The notes: generated by a model from the sequence alone, not told the origin. Shown: positions 1 to 5,596, numbered from the stretch's first letter. The stretch: DNA of 7,003 nucleotides from an uncultured Blautia sp. (GCA_900543715.1 UQSX01000122.1:1-7003), one strand, 5' to 3'. A program made the numbers and translations.

Positions 1-497
1 AAATTGTTTTCCCCGTACTGCCCCATCAGGGCCAGGTTGATCATTGTCAGCTCTTCATATCCGAACAGGTCTTTCAATATGATTCCCATAAGCAGTTCCA
101 CAGAGGCAGAAGAAGAAAGGCCGGATCCATTGGGAATATTTCCATACATCAGCATATCGAACCCGGTGTCTACAGGATATCCTTTTTCCTGAAAGGTCCA
201 GACAATCCCCTTGGGATAATTGGTCCAGCCGGCGCTGTCCTTATATACCAGGTCATCCAGACTGGTTTCTATAACACCTGCCTTGCTGAAGTTCTCAGAG
301 TAAAGGCGGATCTTCCTGTCCTCCCTTTTTCTGGCCACCCCGTAAGTTCCGATGGTCAGGGCGCAGGGAAACACATGGCCGCCGTTGTAATCTGTGTGTT
401 CTCCGATAAGGTTTACTCTTCCCGGGGAGAAATAGAACCGGATATCCCCGCCCTCTCCAAAAAGTTCCTGAAACTTCTTTACTAATTGCTGCTGCAT
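1..497 (-). CDS. galK: Galactokinase, N-terminal part (cut by window edge)
   Basis: Galactokinase phosphorylates alpha-D-galactose with ATP to galactose-1-phosphate, the entry step of the Leloir pathway, in the cytoplasm. About 165 residues are visible of a family usually near 390; the C-terminal part lies beyond position 1. Residues 26-40 read GRVNLIGEHTDYNGG, the galactokinase signature, and residues 119-132 (GNIPNGSGLSSSAS) are the GHMP-kinase phosphate-binding loop. The usual small residue after the loop proline is Asn here (PNGSGLSSS rather than PLGAGLSSS), a mild variant. The start at 497 is chosen because GGAGG lies 8 nt upstream; an in-frame ATG at 512 would add five residues (MEVEK) but its start overlaps the GGAGG. 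The gene has its own promoter (572-599), followed by repeats that look like an operator, and it lies directly downstream of an ArsR-like regulator. Family assignment is very secure. Confidence 0.96.
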   Translation of the reverse strand, partial: MQQQLVKKFQELFGEGGDIRFYFSPGRVNLIGEHTDYNGGHVFPCALTIGTYGVARKREDRKIRLYSENFSKAGVIETSLDDLVYKDSAGWTNYPKGIVWTFQEKGYPVDTGFDMLMYGNIPNGSGLSSSASVELLMGIILKDLFGYEELTMINLALMGQYGENN

Positions 498-505
498 CTT
501 TTCTA

Positions 506-510
506 CCTCC
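506..510 (-). promoter_or_regulatory. galK ribosome binding site that decides the start
   Basis: The minus strand reads GGAGG with 8 nt to the ATG at 497. The alternative ATG at 510-512 overlaps this GGAGG by one base and has no comparable site of its own, so the inner ATG is preferred. Confidence 0.8.
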
Positions 511-521
511 ATGCTTTCGCT

Positions 522-563
522 TGTTTAAAACATTTTTTATGTTTTATTTCATTTTTTATGTTT
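522..563 (-). promoter_or_regulatory. Tandem repeats and palindromes in galK leader, candidate operator
   Basis: Two perfect 14-bp direct repeats lie at 531-544 and 550-563 (plus strand CATTTTTTATGTTT), offset by 19 bp, about two helical turns. The first is part of an inverted repeat at 527-545 (AAAACAT, 5-nt spacer, ATGTTTT), which overlaps an 11-bp palindrome, TGTTTAAAACA, at 522-532. All of this lies between the likely galK start site (about 565) and the ribosome binding site, the classic place for a repressor. The palindrome resembles TGTTTTAAAACA in the leader of the upstream regulator gene (1535-1546). That the ArsR-like protein binds here is an inference. Confidence 0.6.
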
Positions 564-571
564 CTATCGCA

Positions 572-599
572 ATTATAGCACAGATCTTGGGTTTGTAAA
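572..599 (-). promoter_or_regulatory. galK promoter (sigma-A type)
   Basis: On the minus strand the -35 box is TTTACA (594-599) and the -10 box a perfect TATAAT (572-577), separated by 16 nt. Transcription should begin near 565, giving a leader of roughly 70 nt that contains the repeats at 522-563. The -35 box begins only 9 nt after the regulator stop codon, and no terminator is visible between the genes, so galK may be read both from here and by read-through. Confidence 0.78.
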
Positions 600-607
600 G
601 TCCTTTT

Positions 608-1519
608 TTAAAATTTTACTTTCATGACCAGATCCTGAGGATAATCGCCGAAGCAGCTGCCGAAAATATTGACGCCTCCAACATGATCTGCCTGTTCTTT
701 GATTCCGATGACCACAGAAATATAGGGGCCTTCGGCCAGACAGTAATCCTGGATCTTAAAGGGAGCGCTCCTCTCTCCGTCCAGATAGGTTCCGGAGGCG
801 TCCAGCCTCCAGGTCTTCAGATTGCCATACTGACTTTTCGTATCCTCCCACCAGTCGGGATTCAGTTTTCCCCGCCGTCCGCCAAAGTCTGAAGGGCAAT
901 ACCAGGTCCCTGCCTCTTTTCCATTGATCCACAGAGTGATATCTGAAGGATAATCCAGATTATAGTCCGGCGCCTCAGAACACAGTTCTGCAGAAAACTC
1001 CAGGACTCTGGCCGGTTCTTCCTGGAGGACCGCATTGGGAAAACGGTATTCCAGATACCCGGAAGAAAACCAGATCAGCTTTGCAGTAGTCCTTTTCGGG
1101 TCGTAAAAACACCGGGGCTCATCCTCCCCGTCAATGTATCCCTCTTCATTTACCATTCCACAGGTAGGCGTGATCTTATAATCCACATAGTTTCCAACCG
1201 GCATGGATATGATCTCCTCTTTCTTTTCTTCTGACTGCCGCTGGAAATCCAGAATCACCTTCCCCTCCTGTGGAATGCACATCTTCATAGAGCCTCTGGC
1301 TGCCGGTTTCAGTTCTGTACGGATCAGCCCGGCCTCCTCCAGAACACGGATATTCAAGGCCGCCGAAGAAGCTGGGATCTCCAGCAGCTCTGCGATTTCA
1401 TTTACGCACAGAGGCCCGTTCCCCAGCAAATGAAGGATCCTGATACGCGTTTCAGAAGAGAGCGCCTTGCCAAGGGCTGCCAGTTCCTTCTCATTTGTTA
1501 AATTCAATTCTCTGTCCAT
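608..1519 (-). CDS. ArsR-fold transcriptional regulator with large C-terminal domain, probably sugar-responsive
   Basis: This 303-residue protein is a DNA-binding regulator. Residues 11-83 form an ArsR-type winged helix: KALSSETRIRILHLL, then a helix-turn-helix at about 37-63 (LCVNEIAELLEIPASSAALN) and a basic wing at 64-83. The ELCVCDL metal motif of arsenic and cadmium sensors is absent (LCVNE here), so it is not a classical metal sensor. A charged linker (92-104) leads to a roughly 195-residue domain rich in aromatic residues and beta-like patterns, including DITLWINGKEAGTWYCPSDF at 193-212. It resembles the COG4189-type predicted regulators as I recall them. The extra domain probably senses a ligand, perhaps a carbohydrate; that is inference from its look and from galK downstream. 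The start has GGAG 9 nt upstream. It has its own promoter (1560-1589) and a palindrome in its leader, suggesting autoregulation. Confidence 0.85.
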   Translation of the reverse strand: MDRELNLTNEKELAALGKALSSETRIRILHLLGNGPLCVNEIAELLEIPASSAALNIRVLEEAGLIRTELKPAARGSMKMCIPQEGKVILDFQRQSEEKKEEIISMPVGNYVDYKITPTCGMVNEEGYIDGEDEPRCFYDPKRTTAKLIWFSSGYLEYRFPNAVLQEEPARVLEFSAELCSEAPDYNLDYPSDITLWINGKEAGTWYCPSDFGGRRGKLNPDWWEDTKSQYGNLKTWRLDASGTYLDGERSAPFKIQDYCLAEGPYISVVIGIKEQADHVGGVNIFGSCFGDYPQDLVMKVKF

Positions 1520-1534
1520 TTATACTATCTCCGC

Positions 1535-1546
1535 TGTTTTAAAACA
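1535..1546 (-). promoter_or_regulatory. Perfect 12-bp palindrome in regulator leader, candidate autoregulatory operator
   Basis: TGTTTTAAAACA is a perfect palindrome placed just downstream of the likely start site (about 1553) and just upstream of the GGAG ribosome binding site at 1529-1532. A close relative, TGTTTAAAACA, occurs in the galK leader at 522-532. Shared placement and sequence suggest one protein binds both; the adjacent ArsR-like regulator is the obvious candidate. Confidence 0.55.
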
Positions 1547-1559
1547 AATATTTTATTCT

Positions 1560-1589
1560 ATTTTACTCTTCCCGGTTCTTCTTTGTCAA
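1560..1589 (-). promoter_or_regulatory. Promoter of the ArsR-like regulator gene
   Basis: The minus strand shows a consensus -35 TTGACA (1584-1589) and -10 TAAAAT (1560-1565) with an 18-nt spacer. The -35 begins two bases after the T-tract of the upstream terminator (1592-1639), so the two transcription units are back to back. Confidence 0.72.
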
Positions 1590-1591
1590 TG

Positions 1592-1639
1592 AAAAAGGAG
1601 CCAAGGCAGCTCCTTATTTCAAAGATTTCTGCCTGGCTC
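1592..1639 (-). terminator. Intrinsic terminator of the ABC transporter operon, with two alternative stems
   Basis: Downstream of the permease stop codon the minus strand reads AAGGAGC, a 7-nt loop, GCTCCTT and then more T, a perfect 7-bp stem (1595-1601 with 1609-1615) ending in a U-tract (1592-1596). A second, longer stem uses GAGCCAGGCAG (1629-1639) against CTGCCTTGGCTC (1598-1609), 11 pairs with one bulged base. The two stems share bases and exclude each other, yet both end at the same U-tract, so either could terminate. Confidence 0.8.
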
Positions 1640-1657
1640 TTCTTCTATCTGAATTTG

Positions 1658-3760
1658 TTAGTCAATATTCTGCTGATATAATTGATTTAAAATGTCTGAC
1701 AAACTGTCATTTTCAAAAAGGCTCAGGGAAGTCTGCTCTTTCTCCTGGTCTTTCCATCGGATCACTACACTGACATCATAGTTTACAGGGCTTCCCACTG
1801 TGAACCTGCTCTCTGCGTAGGTAAGCTGTTTCAATATCGTTTCTATATCATCTTTATCCTGGAAGCTTTTTTCCTGATAAATGTCTACGCCATCTTCATT
1901 AACATATCTGCTAAGGTCTATAGCTTCCACCTCTTCTGCTGAAATCTCTGCAGGCATGGGGTTCCCCATATCTTCCAGAAGTTCTCTGGTCTTTTCAAAG
2001 CTTTCGTATACCGGAAGATAGTAAGTATATATATAGTCGTCATACAGGTAATAGCCCTGATCCCCCTCAGCATTTTCCTGAAGTTCCATATATCCGACCA
2101 CCTTTTCTTCCCGGCTCTGGGCAAAAGTAAGATTCTCCAGCTCTCCTTTATAGGTTTTCATAAAAATATCTGCCGAATTTTTGGAAAGGTTCAGAGGTTT
2201 TCCTGCTTCTGAAAAACTATAGGTATCAATTCCCTCAATGTCCGCCGGATCTATATAGCTGGTAGGAAGGACTGTTTCCCTGTATTCCCAGTTGTCATAA
2301 ATTTCTTCCACATTTTCTACCAGTTCTTCCGTCTCCGGCAGATAATACAGCCGATAGACATCCTGGCCGGATTTCAGATGATATCCGATATAGATGGATA
2401 CTTGAGTCTGCTGGGCTCCACCGGCTTCCGCCGAAGTGTCCTGCTGGTCATATGCGCCATTCTCTTCATAATATTCGACTCCCTTTTGGGCCAGTCTATA
2501 GATATCATGAAAGTCTTCCACTCTGTTTTCTTTCAGGAAAACAGACAGACTGGCGGCCCCTGTGCCTTCCGGATAACCAAGCTGACCGTTAATGCTGTTA
2601 AAATATACAGACATAGAAGCAATCTTTTCCTCTCCCGGCAGATAGCGGTCCACACCGGTAATATCCATCTGATAACCACCCAGGATCAGGACCAGACCCG
2701 CCAGGATCACACCTGTTGAAATCCTGGGTTTTAAAGCTGTCCGGATATCCATGGTACAGAGAAAATCATAAACTGCGGAAAAGACCAGGGTAAGTACCAG
2801 GGCAGCGGCTGCCATCCAGAAAAATCCTTCATACATCTGACTGCCGAAAAACAGTGCCACTAAAAGCACCAGAGGCGGGAGACCGCAGACCTTGATAACA
2901 GGCTCCAGTTTTTTAAAGGCAATGGTCCTGTGAAAGCTCTCAGAAGGACGCAGCCGATAAACCAGAACATCTGCCAGGATCAGCACTGCGGCAAGAAGGA
3001 TCCCATAGAGAAGGTACTGGGTCACCGTCTCTCCTCTGCCATACAGGCTGCCGGCTTGGATGTAAGCAGTCACTGGACTGAAAAACTCTCCTATACCGCT
3101 TTCCATCTCCGGTACCAGAGTGTCAAAAAAATGATAGTTCAGTCGGGTGTAGGTCAAATAGAGAACTGGACCATAGGCTACTAAAGCGATAAATCCAAGG
3201 ATTCCTGCAAAAAGATTCCCGGTAAGCAAAACCGCCAGTACTCCGGCTCCATATACAGCCAGGAAATATACCACTGCAAACAGGATCTGAATTCTCGCTG
3301 CCTCAAGAGCAGACAGATCTATCGCTCCATAAACGCCTCCTATGCCAAAGGAAATCAGCAGGTTCAGCAGACAGGGGATCAAAAAAATGAGGAATCCGCT
3401 GATAAACTGTACGGCAAAAAGCTTTTCTCTTTTCAGAGGAAGGCTGTGATAAAAGTCTGTTTTTTCCTGAGAGTACAGATAAAGAAATCCGGCGAAAGCC
3501 GCCAAAGCTGCACAGACAACCACCAGAGCAATGGTCATGGAGTCATTCAGACTGATATTGCTGCGAAAGGTCCACCGCAGATATTCTTCCATGGTAAATC
3601 CACTGGGATAGGGAGCAGCGGTATGTCTTGCTGCATCCAGGGACACCAGCAGCCGGACCGGACCAACCGCAAAAAAACCAAGGAAGAACAAAATGATCAG
3701 CCAGAGATTTCTCCGCAGATTTCCCGTTATACTTTTAAGCAAATAATTTCTTGATGTCAT
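1658..3760 (-). CDS. ABC transporter permease with nine membrane segments and a large extracytoplasmic C-terminal domain
   Basis: This is the membrane subunit of the ABC transporter encoded with the preceding ATPase. Using the ATG at 3760 the protein has 700 residues. Hydrophobic segments lie at about 19-41, 75-97, 115-139, 158-178, 180-203, 249-269, 293-306, 312-334 and 349-363. After the second comes EKTDFYHSLPLKREKLF, a conserved cytoplasmic loop of Firmicutes ABC permeases of this type. An odd number of segments puts the acidic, Tyr-rich C-terminal 335 residues outside; they include a short QQDTSAEAGGAQQTQ-like low-complexity patch. I do not recognise this domain with certainty; DUF6449 is possible from memory. 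The substrate is unknown; cell-envelope antibiotic response or lipid handling is plausible by analogy with Ytr and BcrAB-like systems. A GTG at 3781 would add seven residues but GGAGG lies after it, so ATG is chosen. The start overlaps the ATPase end by 26 nt, implying translational coupling. Confidence 0.88.
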   Translation of the reverse strand: MTSRNYLLKSITGNLRRNLWLIILFFLGFFAVGPVRLLVSLDAARHTAAPYPSGFTMEEYLRWTFRSNISLNDSMTIALVVVCAALAAFAGFLYLYSQEKTDFYHSLPLKREKLFAVQFISGFLIFLIPCLLNLLISFGIGGVYGAIDLSALEAARIQILFAVVYFLAVYGAGVLAVLLTGNLFAGILGFIALVAYGPVLYLTYTRLNYHFFDTLVPEMESGIGEFFSPVTAYIQAGSLYGRGETVTQYLLYGILLAAVLILADVLVYRLRPSESFHRTIAFKKLEPVIKVCGLPPLVLLVALFFGSQMYEGFFWMAAAALVLTLVFSAVYDFLCTMDIRTALKPRISTGVILAGLVLILGGYQMDITGVDRYLPGEEKIASMSVYFNSINGQLGYPEGTGAASLSVFLKENRVEDFHDIYRLAQKGVEYYEENGAYDQQDTSAEAGGAQQTQVSIYIGYHLKSGQDVYRLYYLPETEELVENVEEIYDNWEYRETVLPTSYIDPADIEGIDTYSFSEAGKPLNLSKNSADIFMKTYKGELENLTFAQSREEKVVGYMELQENAEGDQGYYLYDDYIYTYYLPVYESFEKTRELLEDMGNPMPAEISAEEVEAIDLSRYVNEDGVDIYQEKSFQDKDDIETILKQLTYAESRFTVGSPVNYDVSVVIRWKDQEKEQTSLSLFENDSLSDILNQLYQQNID

Positions 3761-4637
3761 ATCCTGCCACCTCCGTTTCACTGATAAAAATCTCCTCCAG
3801 GGTCAGAGGCAGCGCCTCTGCAAAAAGCGGATGCTTTTCCTGTATTTTTTTCATAATCTCCTCCTGCTCTCCCCGTACTACCATAGTCAGCAGAGAAAGC
3901 CTTTTCTCATACTGGAGTACCTGCAGTTCTTTCAGCAGGATCTCCTCTTCTTTCGGATCCGGGATTACGCACTGGACCTTGTGCATATTCTCCTTCATCT
4001 CTTCCACATCTTTTGAAAGAAGTACACCGCCTTTGTGAAGAAGTCCAACATGATCACAGATATCCTCCAGTTCCCTGAGATTATGGGAAGCAATAATAGG
4101 CGTAAATGTTCTGTTTGCCACCTCATAAGCCAGCAGGCTTTTTGCGGCCTGACGCATCACCGGATCCAGTCCGTCAAAAGTCTCATCGCAGAAAAGATAC
4201 TTGGTTCCCGCACAAATCCCCAGGACCAGGGCGGCCTGACGTTTCATTCCCTTTGAGAAGGTACTGATCTTCCTCTTGGGATCCAGGCCGATCTTGCCAA
4301 GAAGCCTTGACAGCCGCTTCCTGTCATACCGGGGATAATAGACAGAATAAAACTCTGCCATATCCTCTATTGTAGCGTTCTGAAAAAAATGGGCCGTATC
4401 CGGGAGGAAAAAGATTTCTCCCTTGATCCTGGGATTTTCATAGACTGTCTCTTTGTCTACTGTAATTTTTCCACTGTCCGGCTTCAACACCCCTGAAAGC
4501 ATCCGCAAAAACGTACTCTTTCCTGCACCGTTTGTCCCAGCCAGTCCAAAGATACTGTTATCTTCTATGCTGAGAGAAATCCGGTCCACCGCTTGGATAG
4601 AACCGAATTTCTTACAAAGTTTTTCCGTTTTTATCAT
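3735..4637 (-). CDS. ABC transporter ATP-binding protein (YtrB-like)
   Basis: The cytoplasmic ATPase of the transporter, 300 residues, close to YtrB-type lengths. Visible motifs are Walker A GTNGAGKST (34-42), the signature FSKGM (127-131) in place of LSGGQ, Walker B YLFCD (147-151) with catalytic Glu152, the D-loop GLD (156-158) and the switch His185 in IIASHNL. All catalytic residues are present. Walker B continues DETFDGLD instead of the common DEPTxGLD, and the Q-loop position appears to be Asp80 (FFLPDT); similar departures occur in this exporter subgroup. Residues after about 215 form a C-terminal extension typical of drug and peptide exporter ATPases. The ATG at 4637 has GAGGAGG 7 nt upstream and overlaps the repressor stop codon as ATGA, so the two are coupled. 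Direction of transport and substrate cannot be read from the sequence; export is the usual role of this subfamily. Confidence 0.93.
   Translation of the reverse strand: MIKTEKLCKKFGSIQAVDRISLSIEDNSIFGLAGTNGAGKSTFLRMLSGVLKPDSGKITVDKETVYENPRIKGEIFFLPDTAHFFQNATIEDMAEFYSVYYPRYDRKRLSRLLGKIGLDPKRKISTFSKGMKRQAALVLGICAGTKYLFCDETFDGLDPVMRQAAKSLLAYEVANRTFTPIIASHNLRELEDICDHVGLLHKGGVLLSKDVEEMKENMHKVQCVIPDPKEEEILLKELQVLQYEKRLSLLTMVVRGEQEEIMKKIQEKHPLFAEALPLTLEEIFISETEVAGYDIKKLFA
3770..3774 (-). promoter_or_regulatory. Permease ribosome binding site that decides the start
   Basis: GGAGG sits 9 nt before the ATG at 3760 and inside the ATPase coding region. It lies downstream of the in-frame GTG at 3781, which excludes that GTG as the main start. 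Confidence 0.8.
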
Positions 4638-5005
4638 AATTCATCCTCCTCATAAAATTCAGCCGCTTTCGAAAGGCATGTCTCCTTTTCAATTCCCAGT
4701 TCTTTTCCTTCTTTTATGATTTCCTTAAGCTTTCCAAAATAGAGCTTTTCCTTCTGCTTTTTTAAGGCCTGGTCTCCTGACACAAAATTTCCCCGGCCCT
4801 TGACAGGATAGATATACCCTTGCTGTTCCAAAATGGCGTAGGCTTTCTGAATCGTATTAGGATTGATGGAAAGCTCCCCGGCAAGGCTCCTGACAGAAGG
4901 CATCTGGGAATCAGCTTTAAGGATTCCCTTAATGATCAGCATCTGAAATCTTTCCACGATCTGCTCATAAATCGGCTTCCGATTCTGATAATCAATTACG
5001 ATCAA
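4634..5005 (-). CDS. GntR-family repressor, YtrA subfamily
   Basis: A 123-residue DNA-binding protein that probably represses its own operon. Residues 8-75 are a GntR winged helix: RKPIYEQIVERFQMLIIKG, then MPSVRSLAGELSINPNTIQK (35-54) and AYAILEQQGYIYPVKGRGNF with the wing. Only about 48 residues follow, a short helical tail with no ligand-binding FadR or UTRA domain, which defines the YtrA subfamily that usually sits in front of ABC transporter genes. The start is TTG at 5005, supported by AAAGGAGG 7 nt upstream; no ATG fits. A perfect inverted repeat of the YtrA operator form lies over the start site at 5094-5118. The signal that releases the repressor is unknown; in Bacillus subtilis the related operon responds to cell-wall antibiotics. 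Confidence 0.92.
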   Translation of the reverse strand: MIVIDYQNRKPIYEQIVERFQMLIIKGILKADSQMPSVRSLAGELSINPNTIQKAYAILEQQGYIYPVKGRGNFVSGDQALKKQKEKLYFGKLKEIIKEGKELGIEKETCLSKAAEFYEEDEL

Positions 5006-5012
5006 ATCGGTT

Positions 5013-5020
5013 CCTCCTTT
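5013..5020 (-). promoter_or_regulatory. Strong ribosome binding site supporting a TTG start
   Basis: AAAGGAGG on the minus strand, 7 nt before TTG at 5005. Its quality is the main support for the non-ATG start of the GntR repressor. Confidence 0.8.
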
Positions 5021-5044
5021 CTGTCAAATCTGGTACACCGGCAG

Positions 5045-5062
5045 ATATTTCGTTAGAAATAT
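5045..5062 (-). other. Perfect hairpin in the 5' leader of the ABC operon
   Basis: The arms ATATTTC (5045-5051) and GAAATAT (5056-5062) flank a 4-nt loop, forming a 7-bp stem in the roughly 110-nt leader between the likely start site (about 5115) and the TTG start codon. There is no U-tract after it, so it is not a terminator; it may stabilise the mRNA or bind protein as DNA. Function is unknown. Confidence 0.5.
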
Positions 5063-5093
5063 ACCAGCCCGCTCACCTGCATGTTGTGTATTT

Positions 5094-5118
5094 AGTGTAC
5101 TATGTGTCTTAGTACACT
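5094..5118 (-). promoter_or_regulatory. YtrA-type operator over the ABC operon start site
   Basis: A perfect 9-bp inverted repeat, AGTGTACTA (5094-5102) and TAGTACACT (5110-5118), separated by 7 nt. It can be written AGTGTA-N13-TACACT, the form I recall as the binding site of Bacillus subtilis YtrA. It begins 3 nt downstream of the -10 box, so a bound dimer should block RNA polymerase. The repressor gene it precedes encodes a YtrA-type protein, making autorepression very likely. Confidence 0.85.
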
Positions 5119-5121
5119 TGT

Positions 5122-5150
5122 AGTATAAAAAATCCGGACCTCTTTGTCAA
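5122..5150 (-). promoter_or_regulatory. Promoter of the gntR-ABC operon, inside a terminator
   Basis: The -35 is TTGACA (5145-5150) and the -10 TATACT (5122-5127) with an ideal 17-nt spacer. The whole -35 and spacer lie within the hairpin and U-tract that end the upstream operon (5127-5165). Transcription should start near 5115, within the operator. Confidence 0.85.
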
Positions 5151-5165
5151 CAAGAAATCCGGATT
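5127..5165 (-). terminator. Intrinsic terminator of the aspartokinase-thioesterase operon
   Basis: On the minus-strand transcript AAUCCGGA (5158-5165) pairs perfectly with UCCGGAUU (5131-5138). Two U-G wobble pairs and UCUU with AAGA extend it to about 14 bp, closing a 7-nt loop GUUGACA, and more U residues follow directly. It begins 7 nt after the thioesterase stop codon. The loop is the -35 box of the next operon. Confidence 0.88.
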
Positions 5166-5172
5166 GTAATAC

Positions 5173-5583
5173 TTATTTAACGCTTTCTTTTAAAAATCCC
5201 TGGTGATATTTATCCCATCCCCTTCTTAGCGAAACCACATTTCCTTCCCCGTCCAGGAAGCAATGGCTGCTTTTTCCAAGGCAGCGCACCTCCCCGGTTT
5301 CCTTGTCCCGGACCGTATAGGCTAGTTCCAGCTTAATACTGTTATATTTTGTAATTTCTGTTTCTATTTCCACAGTATCTCCAAAGTGGGTCATGGTCTT
5401 GTATTCACAGCTCACAGAAAGTACCGGACTGATCAGTCCATCTTTCTCCATCTGTGCATAGGAAAAACCGCAGTGATCCATGAAGTCGATCCTGGCCTCC
5501 TCAAACCAGCGGATATAATTAGAGTGGTGGATGATTCCCATCTGGTCTGTCTCATAATACTGGGTTTTATGTTCATATTTCAT
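5173..5583 (-). CDS. Acyl-CoA thioesterase, 4HBT hotdog fold (YbgC/FadM-like)
   Basis: A cytoplasmic hotdog-fold enzyme of about 136 residues, the normal length for single-domain 4-hydroxybenzoyl-CoA thioesterase relatives, which hydrolyse acyl-CoA to free acid and CoA. Residues 10-32 (counted from the first of two Met) read YYETDQMGIIHHSNYIRWFE and then EAR, the family motif, with Asp14 as the expected catalytic acid and the HHSNY turn that shapes the CoA site. The substrate cannot be deduced. Two ATG codons are adjacent (5586 and 5583); GAGGAG at 5591-5596 lies 7 nt before the second and only 4 nt before the first, so 5583 is preferred. It follows the membrane-protein gene by about 13 nt and is the last gene of the unit, ending just before the terminator at 5127-5165. 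No functional link to aspartokinase is obvious. Family call is secure, physiological role is not. Confidence 0.9.
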   Translation of the reverse strand: MKYEHKTQYYETDQMGIIHHSNYIRWFEEARIDFMDHCGFSYAQMEKDGLISPVLSVSCEYKTMTHFGDTVEIETEITKYNSIKLELAYTVRDKETGEVRCLGKSSHCFLDGEGNVVSLRRGWDKYHQGFLKESVK

Positions 5584-5596
5584 CATCTGGCTCCTC

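Noticed and set aside
527..563. CRISPR-like or satellite repeat
   Set aside because: Only two short copies in A/T-rich leader DNA, placed as an operator would be; no spacers or further units.
1203..1433. Plus-strand small gene opposite the ArsR-like regulator
   Set aside because: Antisense to the winged-helix region; serine-rich translation typical of antisense frames, with no supporting signals.
1592..1639. Riboswitch or antiterminator reading of the alternative hairpins
   Set aside because: The structure lies after the last gene of the operon and the next gene has its own promoter downstream, so there is no gene for it to control by attenuation.
1918..2124. A 68-codon minus-strand frame nested in the permease gene
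   Set aside because: Different frame within an established gene, no ribosome binding site of note and no family resemblance.
2378..2719. A 113-codon plus-strand open frame inside the permease gene
   Set aside because: It is antisense to the permease, whose continuous 700-residue frame and operon context are well supported; the translation looks like random antisense sequence.
3761..3781. Seven-residue N-terminal extension of the permease from a GTG start
   Set aside because: The GGAGG at 3770-3774 lies downstream of that GTG and is well placed for the ATG at 3760.
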